A DNA stretch of 64,000 nt from Pomphorhynchus laevis (Eukaryota; Acanthocephala; Palaeacanthocephala; Echinorhynchida; Pomphorhynchidae), in NCBI GenBank assembly GCA_012934845.2, contig WNNJ02001107.1, forward strand, positions 62,001 to 126,000, given 5' to 3'. Below the pieces are notes generated by a model. The model saw only the letters and a list, made by a program, of their open reading frames with translations, made no database searches and was not told where the DNA came from. Shown here piece by piece: positions 9,990 to 20,970 of the stretch. Each line of letters begins with the position of its first letter. Positions within the stretch are counted from its first letter, which is position 1. A program made the position numbers and the translations under genes.

Positions 9990-12950
9990 GCAGATAAATT
10001 GTTTAAATGGGATCGGATTTGTCGTTTGAAGCACGGCAAGGAAGTGATTGGCGTATATGAATGGATAGATGATTCCACGATAGAGGAGCAGCCACAATGA
10101 AGGAGCGGAGTCCAAAGGAGGTAGAGTAGTTTGGGACATGTAAAAGAAGGGAATTACAGGAACGCAAGGAACAGCAAAAAGGACGAGAATTATCAAGAAA
10201 AGGAAGATTGAGAAATGAAGGGGTATGAAGAGTTACAAGGCGGAAAGCAACGATAAGAAGACGAATTTGAACACGACAACAAATTGTAGGCAAATCGAGA
10301 GAAGCAAGATGGTAGGATGTATGATCAAAACGACGAAGACGGAGGAGAATTCGGACGGCTGCGTTGACGATGCGTTGTAGTGGAAGAAGAGTGGATTTAG
10401 GTGAGTTGGAAAATAGACTAAGATAATAATCGAGACTAGAAAAAAGGAGAGAAGATATTAGAGTCATACAAGAAGGGAAATCGATCAATCTACGAACTTG
10501 ACGGAGGTTGCGGAGTATCAAGGTAGATGAGCGTACTTTATCTCTAACGAAAGGTTTAAGTGAAAGTCGGTTGTCAAAATGGAAGCCTAGGAAAACGAGA
10601 TTATCAACGATAGGAATAATTGTAGAATTTAATGATACGGAGGGAGGTTCGAAGCCGAGGCGTTGAGGTAGGATCCACATAATTTTGGATTTATCAGGAT
10701 TCAGAGAAAGGCGAAGGGAAGAAAGATGATTGGAAATTGAGACAAGACAGTCGGAAGCAGAAACACTAAGATCTTGAATACGATAAACAGGTGCATGAGC
10801 ATAGATGAGAATGTCATCAGCATATCGCATAACATGGAAGTTAAATTTATGAGAAATCGAAGACAAATCACCAAGAAGAAGAGAGAAAAGCATAGGGCCT
10901 AACACGGAGCCTTGTGGAACACCGGACGGAATGGACGAATAATGGGAGAGAGAAGAGTTAGAATAGAAGCAAAATGTACGGTTTGATAGATATCAAGAAA
11001 ATCATGATACAGTGGGTAAAGATAAGCCATAATCATGACGAAGGCGATGGAGAAAAAACGAGTGATCGACGATGTCAAAAGCAGACGATAGATCAAGAGA
11101 AACTATGACACTACATAATTTATGATCGCACGATATGAATAAGTCGTTATAAACTTTAAAACATACAATTTCGGTAGAGTAATTCGAGCGAAAAGCGTCT
11201 TGGAAGGGAGGAAATAAGTTAGAGAAAAATATATATATATTTACTTGCTTAAGAACTAGACGCCCAAGGAGTTTAGAGAGAGTTGGGAGAAGTGAAATAG
11301 GACAGTACGAAGATGGTAGTGAAGAGTCGAGAGATTGCTTTTTGATGAGAGGACGAACAGTGGCGCATTTCCAGATGGAAGGAAATGTACGGCTACGGAT
11401 GGACGAGTTGAACAATGTGGTTAGGAAGGGTAAGATAGAGGAGCAGATATTTTTAAGCAAGTGAGTGGGAATTAGGTCAGAAGGAGAGGTTTTATTAGGT
11501 AATGACAGCAGAACCGAAGAAACTTCATCAGACGAAACGGGAAGAAGGTGGAATAGTTCTGGGAGGGAAGTATTCAAAGAGAAGAGTGGGTACAAGGGGG
11601 CTATGGGTAGTAGGGAAAGTAAATTAGAAAGCTTAGTTTGTAGATAAGAAAATTCATCAGGATTTATATTACAAGGGGCAGATAATCGTGAAATAATTGA
11701 GTTTAAGATTTTCCAATGAGATTTAGAGTTGGAAGATGACTCGAATTGATTTCGCCAAAAGAGAGTACGTTTAGTAAGTATAAGAATGAGATATGAACGG
11801 CGTTGAGAAAAGTAGGAATCATGAAGATTTGGAGGGAGTGAGTTGGGAGAACGTTTAAGAAAGCGTTTATACATACGAAAAGAGTGACGGAGTCGACGCT
11901 TAGAAAGACTACATTCAGAATCAAACTAGGAAGCATGGCGCAAGCGCTGGGAACGTCGAAGTCGACTAGGCAGAAGGTTATTGAGGATCGACGTAAGTTC
12001 AGAATCAAACAGAATGCAGAGATCATCGGGAGAGAGATAGTTAAGAGGAAGTAAAAAGAGTGAAGAATTGAGCAAGGCTGTGCAGAGAATAGGGATATCG
12101 AGAAGCTTCCAGGGTTGACTTGGTGTAGATAATGGTAAATGCGGAGAAGGAGGATGGGGACGAGTAAGAGTAAGAGTGACAAGGAAATGATCGGACAAAC
12201 CAGGATCAGTAATTGACAAGGAGGTATAGTCATTGAAGCAGTTAGGAACATCAATGATGTCGAGAGCACCGCCGAGAATATGAGTTGGGCTTGTTGAAAG
12301 TAATTTATAGTTAAAATCAGAAAAAAGATTAGTTAAAGTGATAGAGTCAGAGTCAGACGGGCGATCAAGACGAATGTTAAAGTCACCGAGAACAAAAGAA
12401 GGAGTATAAGACAATGAACAGTGAGACATTAGATCTGCAAGGTCGTTAAAGAACATACCTGAGGGAGCGGCTGAGCCGGAACTGTATATAATTATAAGTT
12501 CCATAGGGAAAGGAGTAGATAATCTGTATATGAGTAATTCGAACAAAGTGTAACGGATGTTAACGTTAATTTTACGTAAAAGACATTAAGTGACGAGCAA
12601 TGGCAACAATATTGCCATGATTAGAAGCCGTGGATGTATGATAGGCAATTGAAGGAGCTGATTCAACTAGAGAACAACCAGAGCGACATAGACGACGAAT
12701 AGCAAGATCGTCGGAGTCAGAGTGCCAGGATTCGGTAATGCAGAGAATATCGATAGATAATTGATCGAAGATATCGAGAAGCATATCAGCTTTATGAAGA
12801 ATGGAGCGAGCGTTGAATAGATTAAGACGAAAAGTATGCTTAGGAGCGAGATTGACTAGCAAAAAAGACAAGGGGAGAGATGGGACGGCATCGAATTTTC
12901 GGCCTTGTGTGTACAACGTGAAAATTTCCGTTGATTTGACGTATAGATAA
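9990..12950 (-). pseudogene. LINE-A ORF2: endonuclease plus reverse transcriptase
   Basis: The apurinic-like endonuclease comes first: FNARSILHKADML and ILCITESWH (12,572-12,916), then FVLGDFNIRLD and GLSDHFLVTL (11,926-12,546). Reverse transcriptase follows: the palm with VSLDLSSAFDIVDH (11,002-11,874), a VLGPMLFSLLLGDL-type motif and the catalytic box RYADDILIYAH, then thumb and tail (10,003-10,905). LSSAFDIVDH in motif A is typical of the L2/CR1 group. The protein is distributed over at least four reading-frame segments, implying several frameshifts, and lacks a usable single frame. No restriction-like endonuclease or RNase H domain is visible. Confidence 0.85.
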
Positions 12951-13098
12951 GGATGACTCTGTTTGTTTCACGTCGATGTTTCCTAATGCGAGCTAAATTG
13001 AGCCTGGGCAATATCAGAAGGGAGCGGTCAAGAAAGATTCGGGAAGTAGATGAAGTGGTAAGAAGTTTAAAACGTTGGGAGACTACAGAAGAGGCATG

Positions 13099-14178
13099 TT
13101 AACTATGTCGGAAAACGACTTTTAAGAGTGGAGGACTGAGATGATTGGATTTAGTGGATTTGTTTAAACGAATAAAGGATACAGGATCGATATTATTGAA
13201 GAGGGATGGGTTATCATCTGGAAGAATGGTTGCTAGGATAGACCTAAAAGCAGATACATCATCATCGAGGCGAGATTGTGGAGAAGCAGATTCGGAAAGC
13301 TTTAAGTTTGATATGATTATACAGCGATCGCGCGAAGGAAAACGATTTCGTGGAAGTGGTGGACGGACAGAGCTGGTAGGAGTCGAGGCAGATGAGCAGA
13401 TAGAAGTGGAAATGACAGGGGTGCTTGATAGAGAATTAATATTGGTTGGAGCAAGTGTGACAGGAGCGGGGTGTTGAATCGGTTGATCAGAGATGGTACT
13501 GGAGATGATTTTAAATGAAGGTTGTAAATTATTTAGAAGTGTTACGTGGGAAGTAGAGTAAGGAGAATTAAGATAGGTTGGGGCATGAGTGATAGGAATG
13601 GAGTGTTGAATCACTTGATCGGAAATGTTACTTGAAATGATTTTGATGGAAGGATGTAAATTATTGAGAAGTGATAGGGGGAGGTCGAGTAAGAAGTACG
13701 TGAAGAGAATAAAGAAGTTTGAGATTTATTTAGATTGGGGAGGAATAGGAAAGAGGAGGTACGAGATGAAAAGCTTTACCGTTCGCATTGTTAGAAGTAG
13801 AAAGATTAATGAAAGTTTGGTACGTAGTTGAACGATGAGTGTGTGATAAAGAGTAGGTTCAATAATGTGATTATAAGATGCGAAGTCAGGTGTTGATGCG
13901 AGGGAAACATCTAAAACAGCATTGGTCTGAGTGGTCGTGTGTGATACAGGAGTAGAGGAGCAGGATAACTGTAGTAGTCGTACTGATGTACAAAAACCGC
14001 ATGTGAACTGTGTACGTTTATACACCGAGTGGTCGGATATTTTAACACGAACAAGTGTCCATACATCAAAATCTTTGGAATCGCATCCGACTTCAAAACT
14101 GGTATAACCATCATTGCATTCCGATGTGGAAGATGCTTGATCACGAACAGGGATCTGAGATTGCGCTTTTTTAGTCAT
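13099..14178 (-). pseudogene. LINE-A ORF1 with Cys-rich N-terminal and RLxK-type C-terminal modules
   Basis: The N-terminal part (13,726-14,178) starts MTKKAQSQIP and holds FEVGCDSKDFDVWT and FTCGFC, a small cysteine module also seen in LINE-B ORF1. The C-terminal part (13,099-13,614) lies in another frame and has SRLDDDVSAFRSIL, FIRLNKS and PPLLKVVF. The same module order occurs in the ORF1 of LINE-B and LINE-E. The linker contains a 132-bp direct duplication. It is presumed to be the RNA-binding ORF1 protein that packages LINE RNA; the module is not one I can name. A frameshift separates the halves. Confidence 0.65.
13473..13736 (-). repeat. 132-bp direct duplication inside LINE-A ORF1
   Basis: GTTGAATCGGTTGATCAG at 13,473 and GTTGAATCACTTGATCGG at 13,605 begin two diverged copies with the same order of motifs (ATGATTTTRATGRAAGG, GTAAATTATT). 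The unit length is a multiple of three, so it lengthened the ORF1 linker in frame when it arose. Confidence 0.7.
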
Positions 14179-14219
14179 GACCTTTTATCGAGAGATTGAG
14201 TTTAATCCGCGAGCGTAGC

Positions 14220-14565
14220 GAGCGGAACTGACAGGAATAATCTGGAACTGACAGGAATAATCTGGAACTGACAGAAATAATCTGGAACTGACAGGAATAA
14301 TCTGGAACTGACAGGAATAATCTGGAACTGACAGGAATAATCTGGAACTGACAGGAATAATCTGGAACTGACAGGAATAATCTGGAACTGACAGGAATAA
14401 CCAGGAACTGACAGGAATAATCTGGAACTGACAGTAATAATCTGGAACTGACATGAATAAACTGGAACTGACAGGAATAATCTGGAACTGACATGAATAA
14501 TCTGGAACTGACATGAATAATCTGGAACTGACATGAACAATCTGGAACTGAAAGGAGTAATCAGG
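14220..14565 (-). repeat. 20-bp minisatellite, inverted copy of about 17 units
   Basis: Units of GGAACTGACAGGAATAATCT, the reverse complement of the 5.9-8.3 kb array. The variant order (one AACCAGGAACTG unit, one ACAGAAATAATCT unit, one ATAAACTGG unit, a final GAACAATCTGG) is the exact reverse complement of the units between about 6,905 and 7,260, so this block was copied from, or to, that part of the array. It abuts the 5' end of LINE-A through CCGCGAGCGTAGCGAGCGG. Confidence 0.92.
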
Positions 14566-15120
14566 AATGTGAGAATTTTAATAACCATGTAAACGATATA
14601 CTTGAATTTAAACCATGCTTTCTAAAGGTTAAAACCCAATTCATTTTCTAGTTTTTACATTTTTAGATAAAAAATGTAGAAAAATAATTTCCATTGATTT
14701 TTGTATCAATTTTGCTTCTCGGTACTAAAACGAACTGTAGTATTTATTCAACTATCTATAATTATAACATAATTATTACAATAATATTAAATTAACTGGT
14801 TTAGATAATATGGCATTTGCCTAAGGAATGTAAGGTATTTCTTGCCGTTCTGCAATGCACCATCTTAAGTCCGAAGTTTTTAAACTAGTATATTAACGAT
14901 TTAGCAACATTAATGTCGAGGTTATACTTACTGAATACAGATAAGATCAACATATGGTGAGAATTTCAGTTTGTAACATATTTTGAGATCACTTTAAAAA
15001 CGATATACATCACCTGATTAATAAAATCATTCTGAGTTTGTTATATGATATATAATATATCATATATAATTGATAATGAAGAATAACAAGCCTTACTTCT
15101 TTTTAAAAGGGGTGATTGTA
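14566..15120. other. AT-rich spacer between two LINE-A copies
   Basis: No gene or clear repeat is seen. Confidence 0.4.
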
Positions 15121-15129
15121 CAACGTAAG

Positions 15130-16545
15130 CAATTACAGACGGGTCAGCTTAACACGCATTTGCTGCACGTCCTCGAACGTTGTATTTTACACATCAGCAT
15201 GGTTTTCGTACGCACAAATCAACATCTACGAACTTTTTGATCGCTCGTAACAGGTTGCTTAGATCCCCGAATAAAGTTTTTGATAGTGATGTTATATTTA
15301 TTGACTTAGCTATTGACAACGACTTACTCATTTCTCGAGACAAGGCTCTATATAGTGTTCTCATCTCCCTCAACCTATCCTCCGCCTTCGACATCGTCGA
15401 CCACGTCATCCTCCTTTCTCGCTTTCGTTATGAGTACGGATTTTCTTCCTCCTCTGTAGCATGGTTTGCCTCATATCTATCCGACCGTTCTTTTCGAGTA
15501 TGTTCAAATTCATCATCCTCTCCTCCCATCCCTGATTTTCTAAGACCCACAAGGTTCAATCCTAGACCCCTGATTTTCTCTCTTCTACTTAGCGATCTTT
15601 CTCCGTTTATCAATCCTTACTTTTTTTAACGTCATGCAATACGCCGATGACATCTTCATATATGCTCATGCACTCGCCCATCGCATACACGATATCACAA
15701 TTTCTGCCTCTAACTGTCTTTCTCCTATCTACAAACGTCTCTCTCATCTTCGTATCGTTCTAATCCCAGACAAGTCCAAAATAATGTGGATCCTCCCCGT
15801 CAACCTAACATATCTCCTCCCCCTGTATATTTTGCTTCATCAATCACCCCCATAGTCCACAATATCACTTTCTTATGGTTCCATTTCAATGATAACCTTT
15901 CTCTTGAACCCTTCGTTCGTGAAAAGGTCCTCTCGTCTTACTTAATTATCCGTGACATCCGCCGTATCCGCTCGACTTCTGCTCCTGTATGTATCTTCTT
16001 TCATCGTTTTTTTTCCTAAAATCGATTACTGCCTCAGCCTTTTCGCCAATTCTTCAAAATCCATAATCCTACACCTACAGCGCATCACCAACTCCGCCGT
16101 TCGAGTGCTCATATGTCTTCGTCGCTTTGACCACACATTCACATATCTTGCTCGATTCTCATGGCCTACTATCCACATCCGCACACAACTTCGCTTTATT
16201 CTCGTAACTTTTCGTCTCATCGATGTCGGCTCCCGATGGTTCACCAATCTCCCTTTTTTAGACGACACTCGTTCCACCTCTCTATCACTGCGTTCCCGTA
16301 ATTCCTTCTTACTCCTTGTTCCCGATTACTCTAATAACTACGGTCTCCGATATTTCCTCGCCGCAACACTCGACTGGAATCAGCTCCCTCTCGACGTCCG
16401 CCGCGCTCCCTCCTTATCGACAGATGATGTAGATTTTTTTCGTTGTCATGTAAGCGTGGGCCATCACGCATTTGCCCCTGAAAATAAATCTATCTTTACG
16501 AATTTTGTGTTTTCTTTCAACAAATAGCGTCAGATTCAGACTATG
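15130..16545 (+). pseudogene. LINE-A copy 2: reverse-transcriptase half only
   Basis: A plus-strand relative of the LINE at 9.9-14.2 kb, 5'-truncated inside the reverse transcriptase. Shared features are HQHGFRTHKSTSTN, ISLNLSSAFDIVDH, MQYADDIFIYAHA, then PDKSKIMWILP and FFPKIDYCLSLFANSSKS; the end reads GLRYFLAATLDWNQLPLD. The coding sequence falls in at least three frames (15,180-15,629; 15,634-15,855; 15,786-16,527), so it is inactive. The 3' end resembles that of copy 1 (a GTAAGCGT element followed by CGCATTTGCC and an AAATAAAT-type tail), which places the element end near 16,540. Confidence 0.8.
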
Positions 16546-17935
16546 TACATCTTATAAACGGCAATAGAATGGTCAAGATGAGCATTTTAAAGACAATGAA
16601 AAACAATTTAATTTAACTTAAAGTCAGATGGGAAATGCTTAATAAACAAATCCACTTCATCATCCCTGCCAACGCTCTTGAACACTGTGACTGTTTACCC
16701 ATACGAAATAATGTTCGTTCATAAGCACATTTCTAAAATTCACGCAGTCCTGCCGCCATGGATGCAGATGGATACAGTTTCAAAATGATACCCAAAAGAA
16801 TTTCAATAAAACTTTTTTTTAATTTACATAAACAGGAAAGTGTAAACCTGCATGCTTTTTTACAAACTTCGTCGGTACGCTAAACCCGGAATGCGCCTAG
16901 CACACACTTAAGCCCCCAATGAGGATGTTTCGAACTTGGTCTACTCCACTACAGGGTGGTCTCATCAGTGTGGTCCTTTAGCTACACAACTTCAACAGTA
17001 CTCAATCCTCAGTAAGCCTCTAAAAGGAATTCATAAAGCGCACGCTTCTCAACCGTTGACCAGCATTACATCTGGTATGGTTTGCGTAAGCAGAGTGCAT
17101 GCTTTTATACAAATTTCACCGGGAAGCTTAACCAGGAATGCGCTTAACACTTGAACCCGGAAGACACCTAGCCCCCAAGGATATCCGTCTTTTAAAAATC
17201 AAACTCCTTTCGTCAGGTAGAATTAATGCATACTAAAAAGGATACGTCTAAGTGAGAGAGACGAAAATGGAAAATAGTTTGAGTATACAGTGTGATGGTG
17301 TACTAAAAGTGATTAGAATATACAGATAAAAGGAACGGATTGAGACTAAAGGATGCTTTAAACGAGACGCGTTACGATAATTACATACGATATCAAAATA
17401 CACAAGACCAACAGACTAAAAGCATTAAGAATGACGTACCTTAATGGTAATTAGGAATAAATTAAGCCAACAATAAAGATTCAACAGAAGAAAATATAAA
17501 TACTTGAATGATTATTATATAAAGATAAAATACTCATTATAATTGTTAGCTACCCGATAACTAATATTAACTGTTATGGAATATTTTAACAATTGATGTT
17601 TATTATTTAGACTTTGCTGAATAAGTCCTTCTTATTAAAAATTCCTACAGTATGTGACGCTCTAAAATCTTAATAATACTTTAAACCACGAGTATTATTT
17701 GTAGATTAACAAAATTGGTATTGTGGTTACATGCTTACACTCTGGTCGGGTTAAGCCTAACCCGTTCAAAATTCACTGTTAATCTTGCTTTCTATAAACT
17801 TGAATTTCATTCAACATTACGCTTGCTATCAGATTATTATTTCAAGACTAAGTCAATGTAATTTTTAAATCAATTATTATTTAAAAATTATTACAAGATG
17901 ATTCTCCTTATCCACATGTTTATCGCTTTTATATA
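16546..17935. repeat. Spacer with a diverged direct repeat
   Basis: Two similar segments, about 16,849-16,925 and 17,097-17,185, offset 248 bp, share TGCATGCTTTT, ACAAA, GGAATGCGC and AGCCCCCAA blocks. They could be remnants of a terminal repeat or a small tandem family; no coding sequence links them. The rest is AT-rich without recognisable genes. Confidence 0.5.
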
Positions 17936-18100
17936 TTATATTATATTATTATATTATTACTAAAGGTCATAGCCATAAGGCTGTTTTGACCGCTCACATA
18001 AAAAACAAATAAATACAAGAAAAAAATCAAAAAACATCATTCAGTATATATATCAGAACCATGGGTACTGCAGCAACCACCATTCGTTCTCATTTCGAAT

Positions 18101-20935
18101 CTAGTTCTTTATATTGGATTTAAATTCATTGATTGTATGCACCGCGACGACATCAACTGGAAGACGATTCCAAATATTCACCGCTCGATGAGACAGTCGG
18201 AAATGACGAGGGTATTTTCCGTGCTCATGTACTACTAGTACTTTCGAGTGCCCTCTACGTCCATCCCGTTCATTGAGTTCAACTCTATTTGCTGGAAAAT
18301 TTTCATCTTTATTAATTAGTCGATACATAGCTAGAAGGTCGAAAAGAAGGAACCTTTCACGCACTGTCGGCATATTCAAACTTTTTATTCGTGCCTCATA
18401 GGGAAGATATCGTACCTGAGGACATAATTTCGTAAACCGTCGAAGTATGCGCTTTAATTGATCAAGTTCTGTACGCGTACACGGAAAGACTACTGGCGAC
18501 ACATATTCTAATATCGGTCTTATAAGAGCATTATATAAACGCACAACACAAACGGGAGATAAATCTTTAAAGCAATTTTTGACAATATAGGTCATTCTTC
18601 TTGCTGCGTTACAAATCCTATCAGTGTTAGCACGTGTTTTCATATTGTTTTGAACAATTATACCAAGATCCAGAATGGACTGCGTGGAAACAACAAACTC
18701 ATTGCCAATAAAATATTCTTGACTCACATGGCTATGACCTAATCTCATATGTGCACATTTTTTAATATTCAATGAAATTCCAGTGTTTAAAGACCATCGA
18801 TAAACAATGTTTAGGATATTTTGAAAGTCATTTCGATCCTTGTTGGTTTTAATCAATTTCCATACCTTTACATCGTCGGCAAAAGCTAAAACACTACAAT
18901 CCTCAATTAAATCTAGTAGCTGATTTATAAATATGTTAAACAACAAGGGTCCTAAGACTGATCCCTGTGGTACTCCTGAGGTGATAGGACGATAAGACGA
19001 TAGGCATTGACCTACACGAACAGCAAAGGATCTATCTTTAATAAAATCTTGAATCCAGCTTATAATGGAGCGATTGACTTTATAAGACTCAAGGGTGGAA
19101 ATTAGCATTTTGTGGGGCACCCTATCAAAAGCCCGACTAAAGTCAAGAAATATTACGTCGATACAGTACCCGTTAGCAACATGCCCAACCCAATCTTCAC
19201 GAGCATGTAATAAGTTTGTAAGACATAAACGCCGAGGGCGAAATCCATGCTGTGCATTATTGAGAATTCTCAGCGAAGTCAAATGATCATATATGCGTAT
19301 GTTTAGTATGCGCTCAATCACTTTGCATACAACACTAGTTAGACTTATTGCCCTATAGTTATTCGGATCATCTTTTTCACCATTTTTATAAATTGGTACT
19401 ACAATCGCTTTTTTCCAGGCAGCAGGTAACTTCGAAATGCGCAAGCTCAGCTCAAATATGGAGGCTAATGGCTCAGCCAGAACAGGAGCAAGTAACTTAA
19501 GAAAAAGGGGGTGAATATCATCGGGGCCTGCCGCTGATGATCTAGATAACCTAGCCAATTCAACAAAAACCTCATGTGCTGTTATCGTTAAAACTGGAGA
19601 ACCAATTTCTACCTGTTGTGATGCTGCATCTCCACATATGCTAGAGAAAGGATCTGGTGTCAGCTCAAAAGCGGATGCAAACAATTCTGCCATGCTGTCT
19701 GGCGATGTCACTCGAGTGTTACCGTCTCTTAAAGATGAAATAGCTGGTAGCAGAGCTCTGGATCCTTTCACATAAGCCCAAAATTTTTTTGGTTCTGTAT
19801 CAATTTGTAAAGCTAATTGATCTTCAAAACTTTGCCTTTTTGTAATCTTAAGGCGATTGACGAAATTTCGGAACATTGTATACCGCTTTTTAAAATTATT
19901 CTGATGACGGCTTAGTTCAAATAGACGATTCCTATGTTTGAGAGCATATCGCAATTCAGTGTCAAACCAAGGAGGGTATTTAGCGTTACTTTTTGGTACT
20001 CTACGGAGTGGTGCAAACTTATCTGCAAGAGCTACTAAACCTGATTCAATAACATGCCACCTTACCTCAATGTCTTCACTCGCACAGTTGAATGATGTTC
20101 TTAGTGCCGCCTCTCGTAATGAGTCTTCATCAATTTGTTGCCAAGATCTTTTCGACACTATCAAATTTTCCAGTTTTGGGATCATACACCTAGAAAAATA
20201 ATTGAATAAGATCATGCAATGATCGCTCAATCCAATAGGACTCTGATAGCTCATATTACCCACACTTGTAATTAATTTGGAAAATACCAAATCTAGACAA
20301 GATTCCTGGTTTTGCGCGAATCTGGTGGGCGACTGCACATGTTGCTCTAACATGAGATCATTTGTAAGAAAATTCAACAAATCCACATCTGACTTGGAAG
20401 AACTACTATCCAAAACATAATTCCCGATGTGACCAGCTGAGGGTATATTAAAATCGCCAACTAGTAGATATTCTTCAAGCTCAGAACAGTGACTAATTAG
20501 TGTAGAGAATTCATGACTCAATACGGATGATTGCGGCGACCTGTAGCACACGGCAATACCTAAGGGACCTCCGAAGTGTGAAACAATGACTGAGAGAAAC
20601 TCACACGTGCCCAGTTCATTTTTAAAATTACGAGTGGAAGTAATGTTTAAGGATGTCGTAATATATAGCGCAACACCTCCACCCTTCCGATACTCTCTAT
20701 CAGCTCTCACCAAATTATATCCCATAATAGCAATTAAACCATCGGGGATATCACAATGCAGCCATGTTTCAGTGAGAGCCAGGATCGCTGGTTTATTTAA
20801 GATGACCCATGCCTTAAGTTCATCAAATTTTGGTAAAATACTCCTTAAATTAGTATAGGCGACACTAATACCAGAAGCAGAGGGTAATTGAGTAGTAATG
20901 TTGGATGTGATATTAATGCGCGCTAGATTTCCTAA
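18101..20935 (-). CDS. LINE-B ORF2 protein: endonuclease and reverse transcriptase
   Basis: An uninterrupted frame of about 944 codons; the first ATG is at 20,725 (874 residues), but endonuclease sequence continues upstream of it without a stop to 20,935. Endonuclease motifs: AYTNLRSILPKFDEL and LALTETWLH before that ATG; LLVGDFNIPS and GLSDHCMILF after it. Reverse transcriptase: KKAIVVPIYKNGEKDDPNNY, RAISLTSVVCKVIERI, VIFLDFSRAFDRVPH (motif A), SGVPQGSVLGPLLFNIFIN (motif B) and LAFADDVKVW (catalytic box). The C-terminus has RLYNALIRPILEY and FRLSHRAVNIWNRLPVDV, typical of CR1/Jockey-group elements. It would nick target DNA and reverse-transcribe LINE RNA there. Lack of an ATG at the true N-terminus suggests translation coupled to ORF1 or loss of the start. 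Confidence 0.85.
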   Translation of the reverse strand, partial: LGNLARINITSNITTQLPSASGISVAYTNLRSILPKFDELKAWVILNKPAILALTETWLHCDIPDGLIAIMGYNLVRADREYRKGGGVALYITTSLNITSTRNFKNELGTCEFLSVIVSHFGGPLGIAVCYRSPQSSVLSHEFSTLISHCSELEEYLLVGDFNIPSAGHIGNYVLDSSSSKSDVDLLNFLTNDLMLEQHVQSPTRFAQNQESCLDLVFSKLITSVGNMSYQSPIGLSDHCMILFNYFSRCMIPKLENLIVSKRSWQQIDEDSLREAALRTSFNCASEDIEVRWHVIESGLVALADKFAPLRRVPKSNAKYPPWFDTELRYALKHRNRLFELSRHQNNFKKRYTMFRNFVNRLKITKRQSFEDQLALQIDTEPKKFWAYVKGSRALLPAISSLRDGNTRVTSPDSMAELFASAFELTPDPFSSICGDAASQQVEIGSPVLTITAHEVFVELARLSRSSAAGPDDIHPLFLKLLAPVLAEPLASIFELSLRISKLPAAWKKAIVVPIYKNGEKDDPNNYRAISLTSVVCKVIERILNIRIYDHLTSLRILNNAQHGFRPRRLCLTNLLHAREDWVGHVANGYCIDVIFLDFSRAFDRVPHKMLISTLESYKVNRSIISWIQDFIKDRSFAVRVGQCLSSYRPITSGVPQGSVLGPLLFNIFINQLLDLIEDCSVLAFADDVKVWKLIKTNKDRNDFQNILNIVYRWSLNTGISLNIKKCAHMRLGHSHVSQEYFIGNEFVVSTQSILDLGIIVQNNMKTRANTDRICNAARRMTYIVKNCFKDLSPVCVVRLYNALIRPILEYVSPVVFPCTRTELDQLKRILRRFTKLCPQVRYLPYEARIKSLNMPTVRERFLLFDLLAMYRLINKDENFPANRVELNERDGRRGHSKVLVVHEHGKYPRHFRLSHRAVNIWNRLPVDVVAVHTINEFKSNIKN

Positions 20936-20970
20936 TTATAAAATGGAATCCCTCGAATAACTCTCCAAAC

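Larger units (their letters stand above)
9890..14215 (-). mobile_element. L2/CR1-like LINE (LINE-A, copy 1), inactivated
   Basis: A nearly full-length two-ORF non-LTR retrotransposon on the minus strand. In order it has a 5' end next to the 20-bp minisatellite (about 14,215), ORF1 (about 14,178-13,099), ORF2 with endonuclease then reverse transcriptase (about 12,950-9,990), and a short AT-rich tail near 9,890. A second copy lies on the plus strand at 15.1-16.5 kb. The coding parts are spread over several frames, so the copy is dead. GC content is visibly higher than in surrounding DNA. Confidence 0.85.

Noticed and set aside
13145-13831. Plus-strand frames at 13.1-13.8 kb
   Set aside because: They are antisense to LINE-A ORF1, whose minus-strand protein is recognisable.
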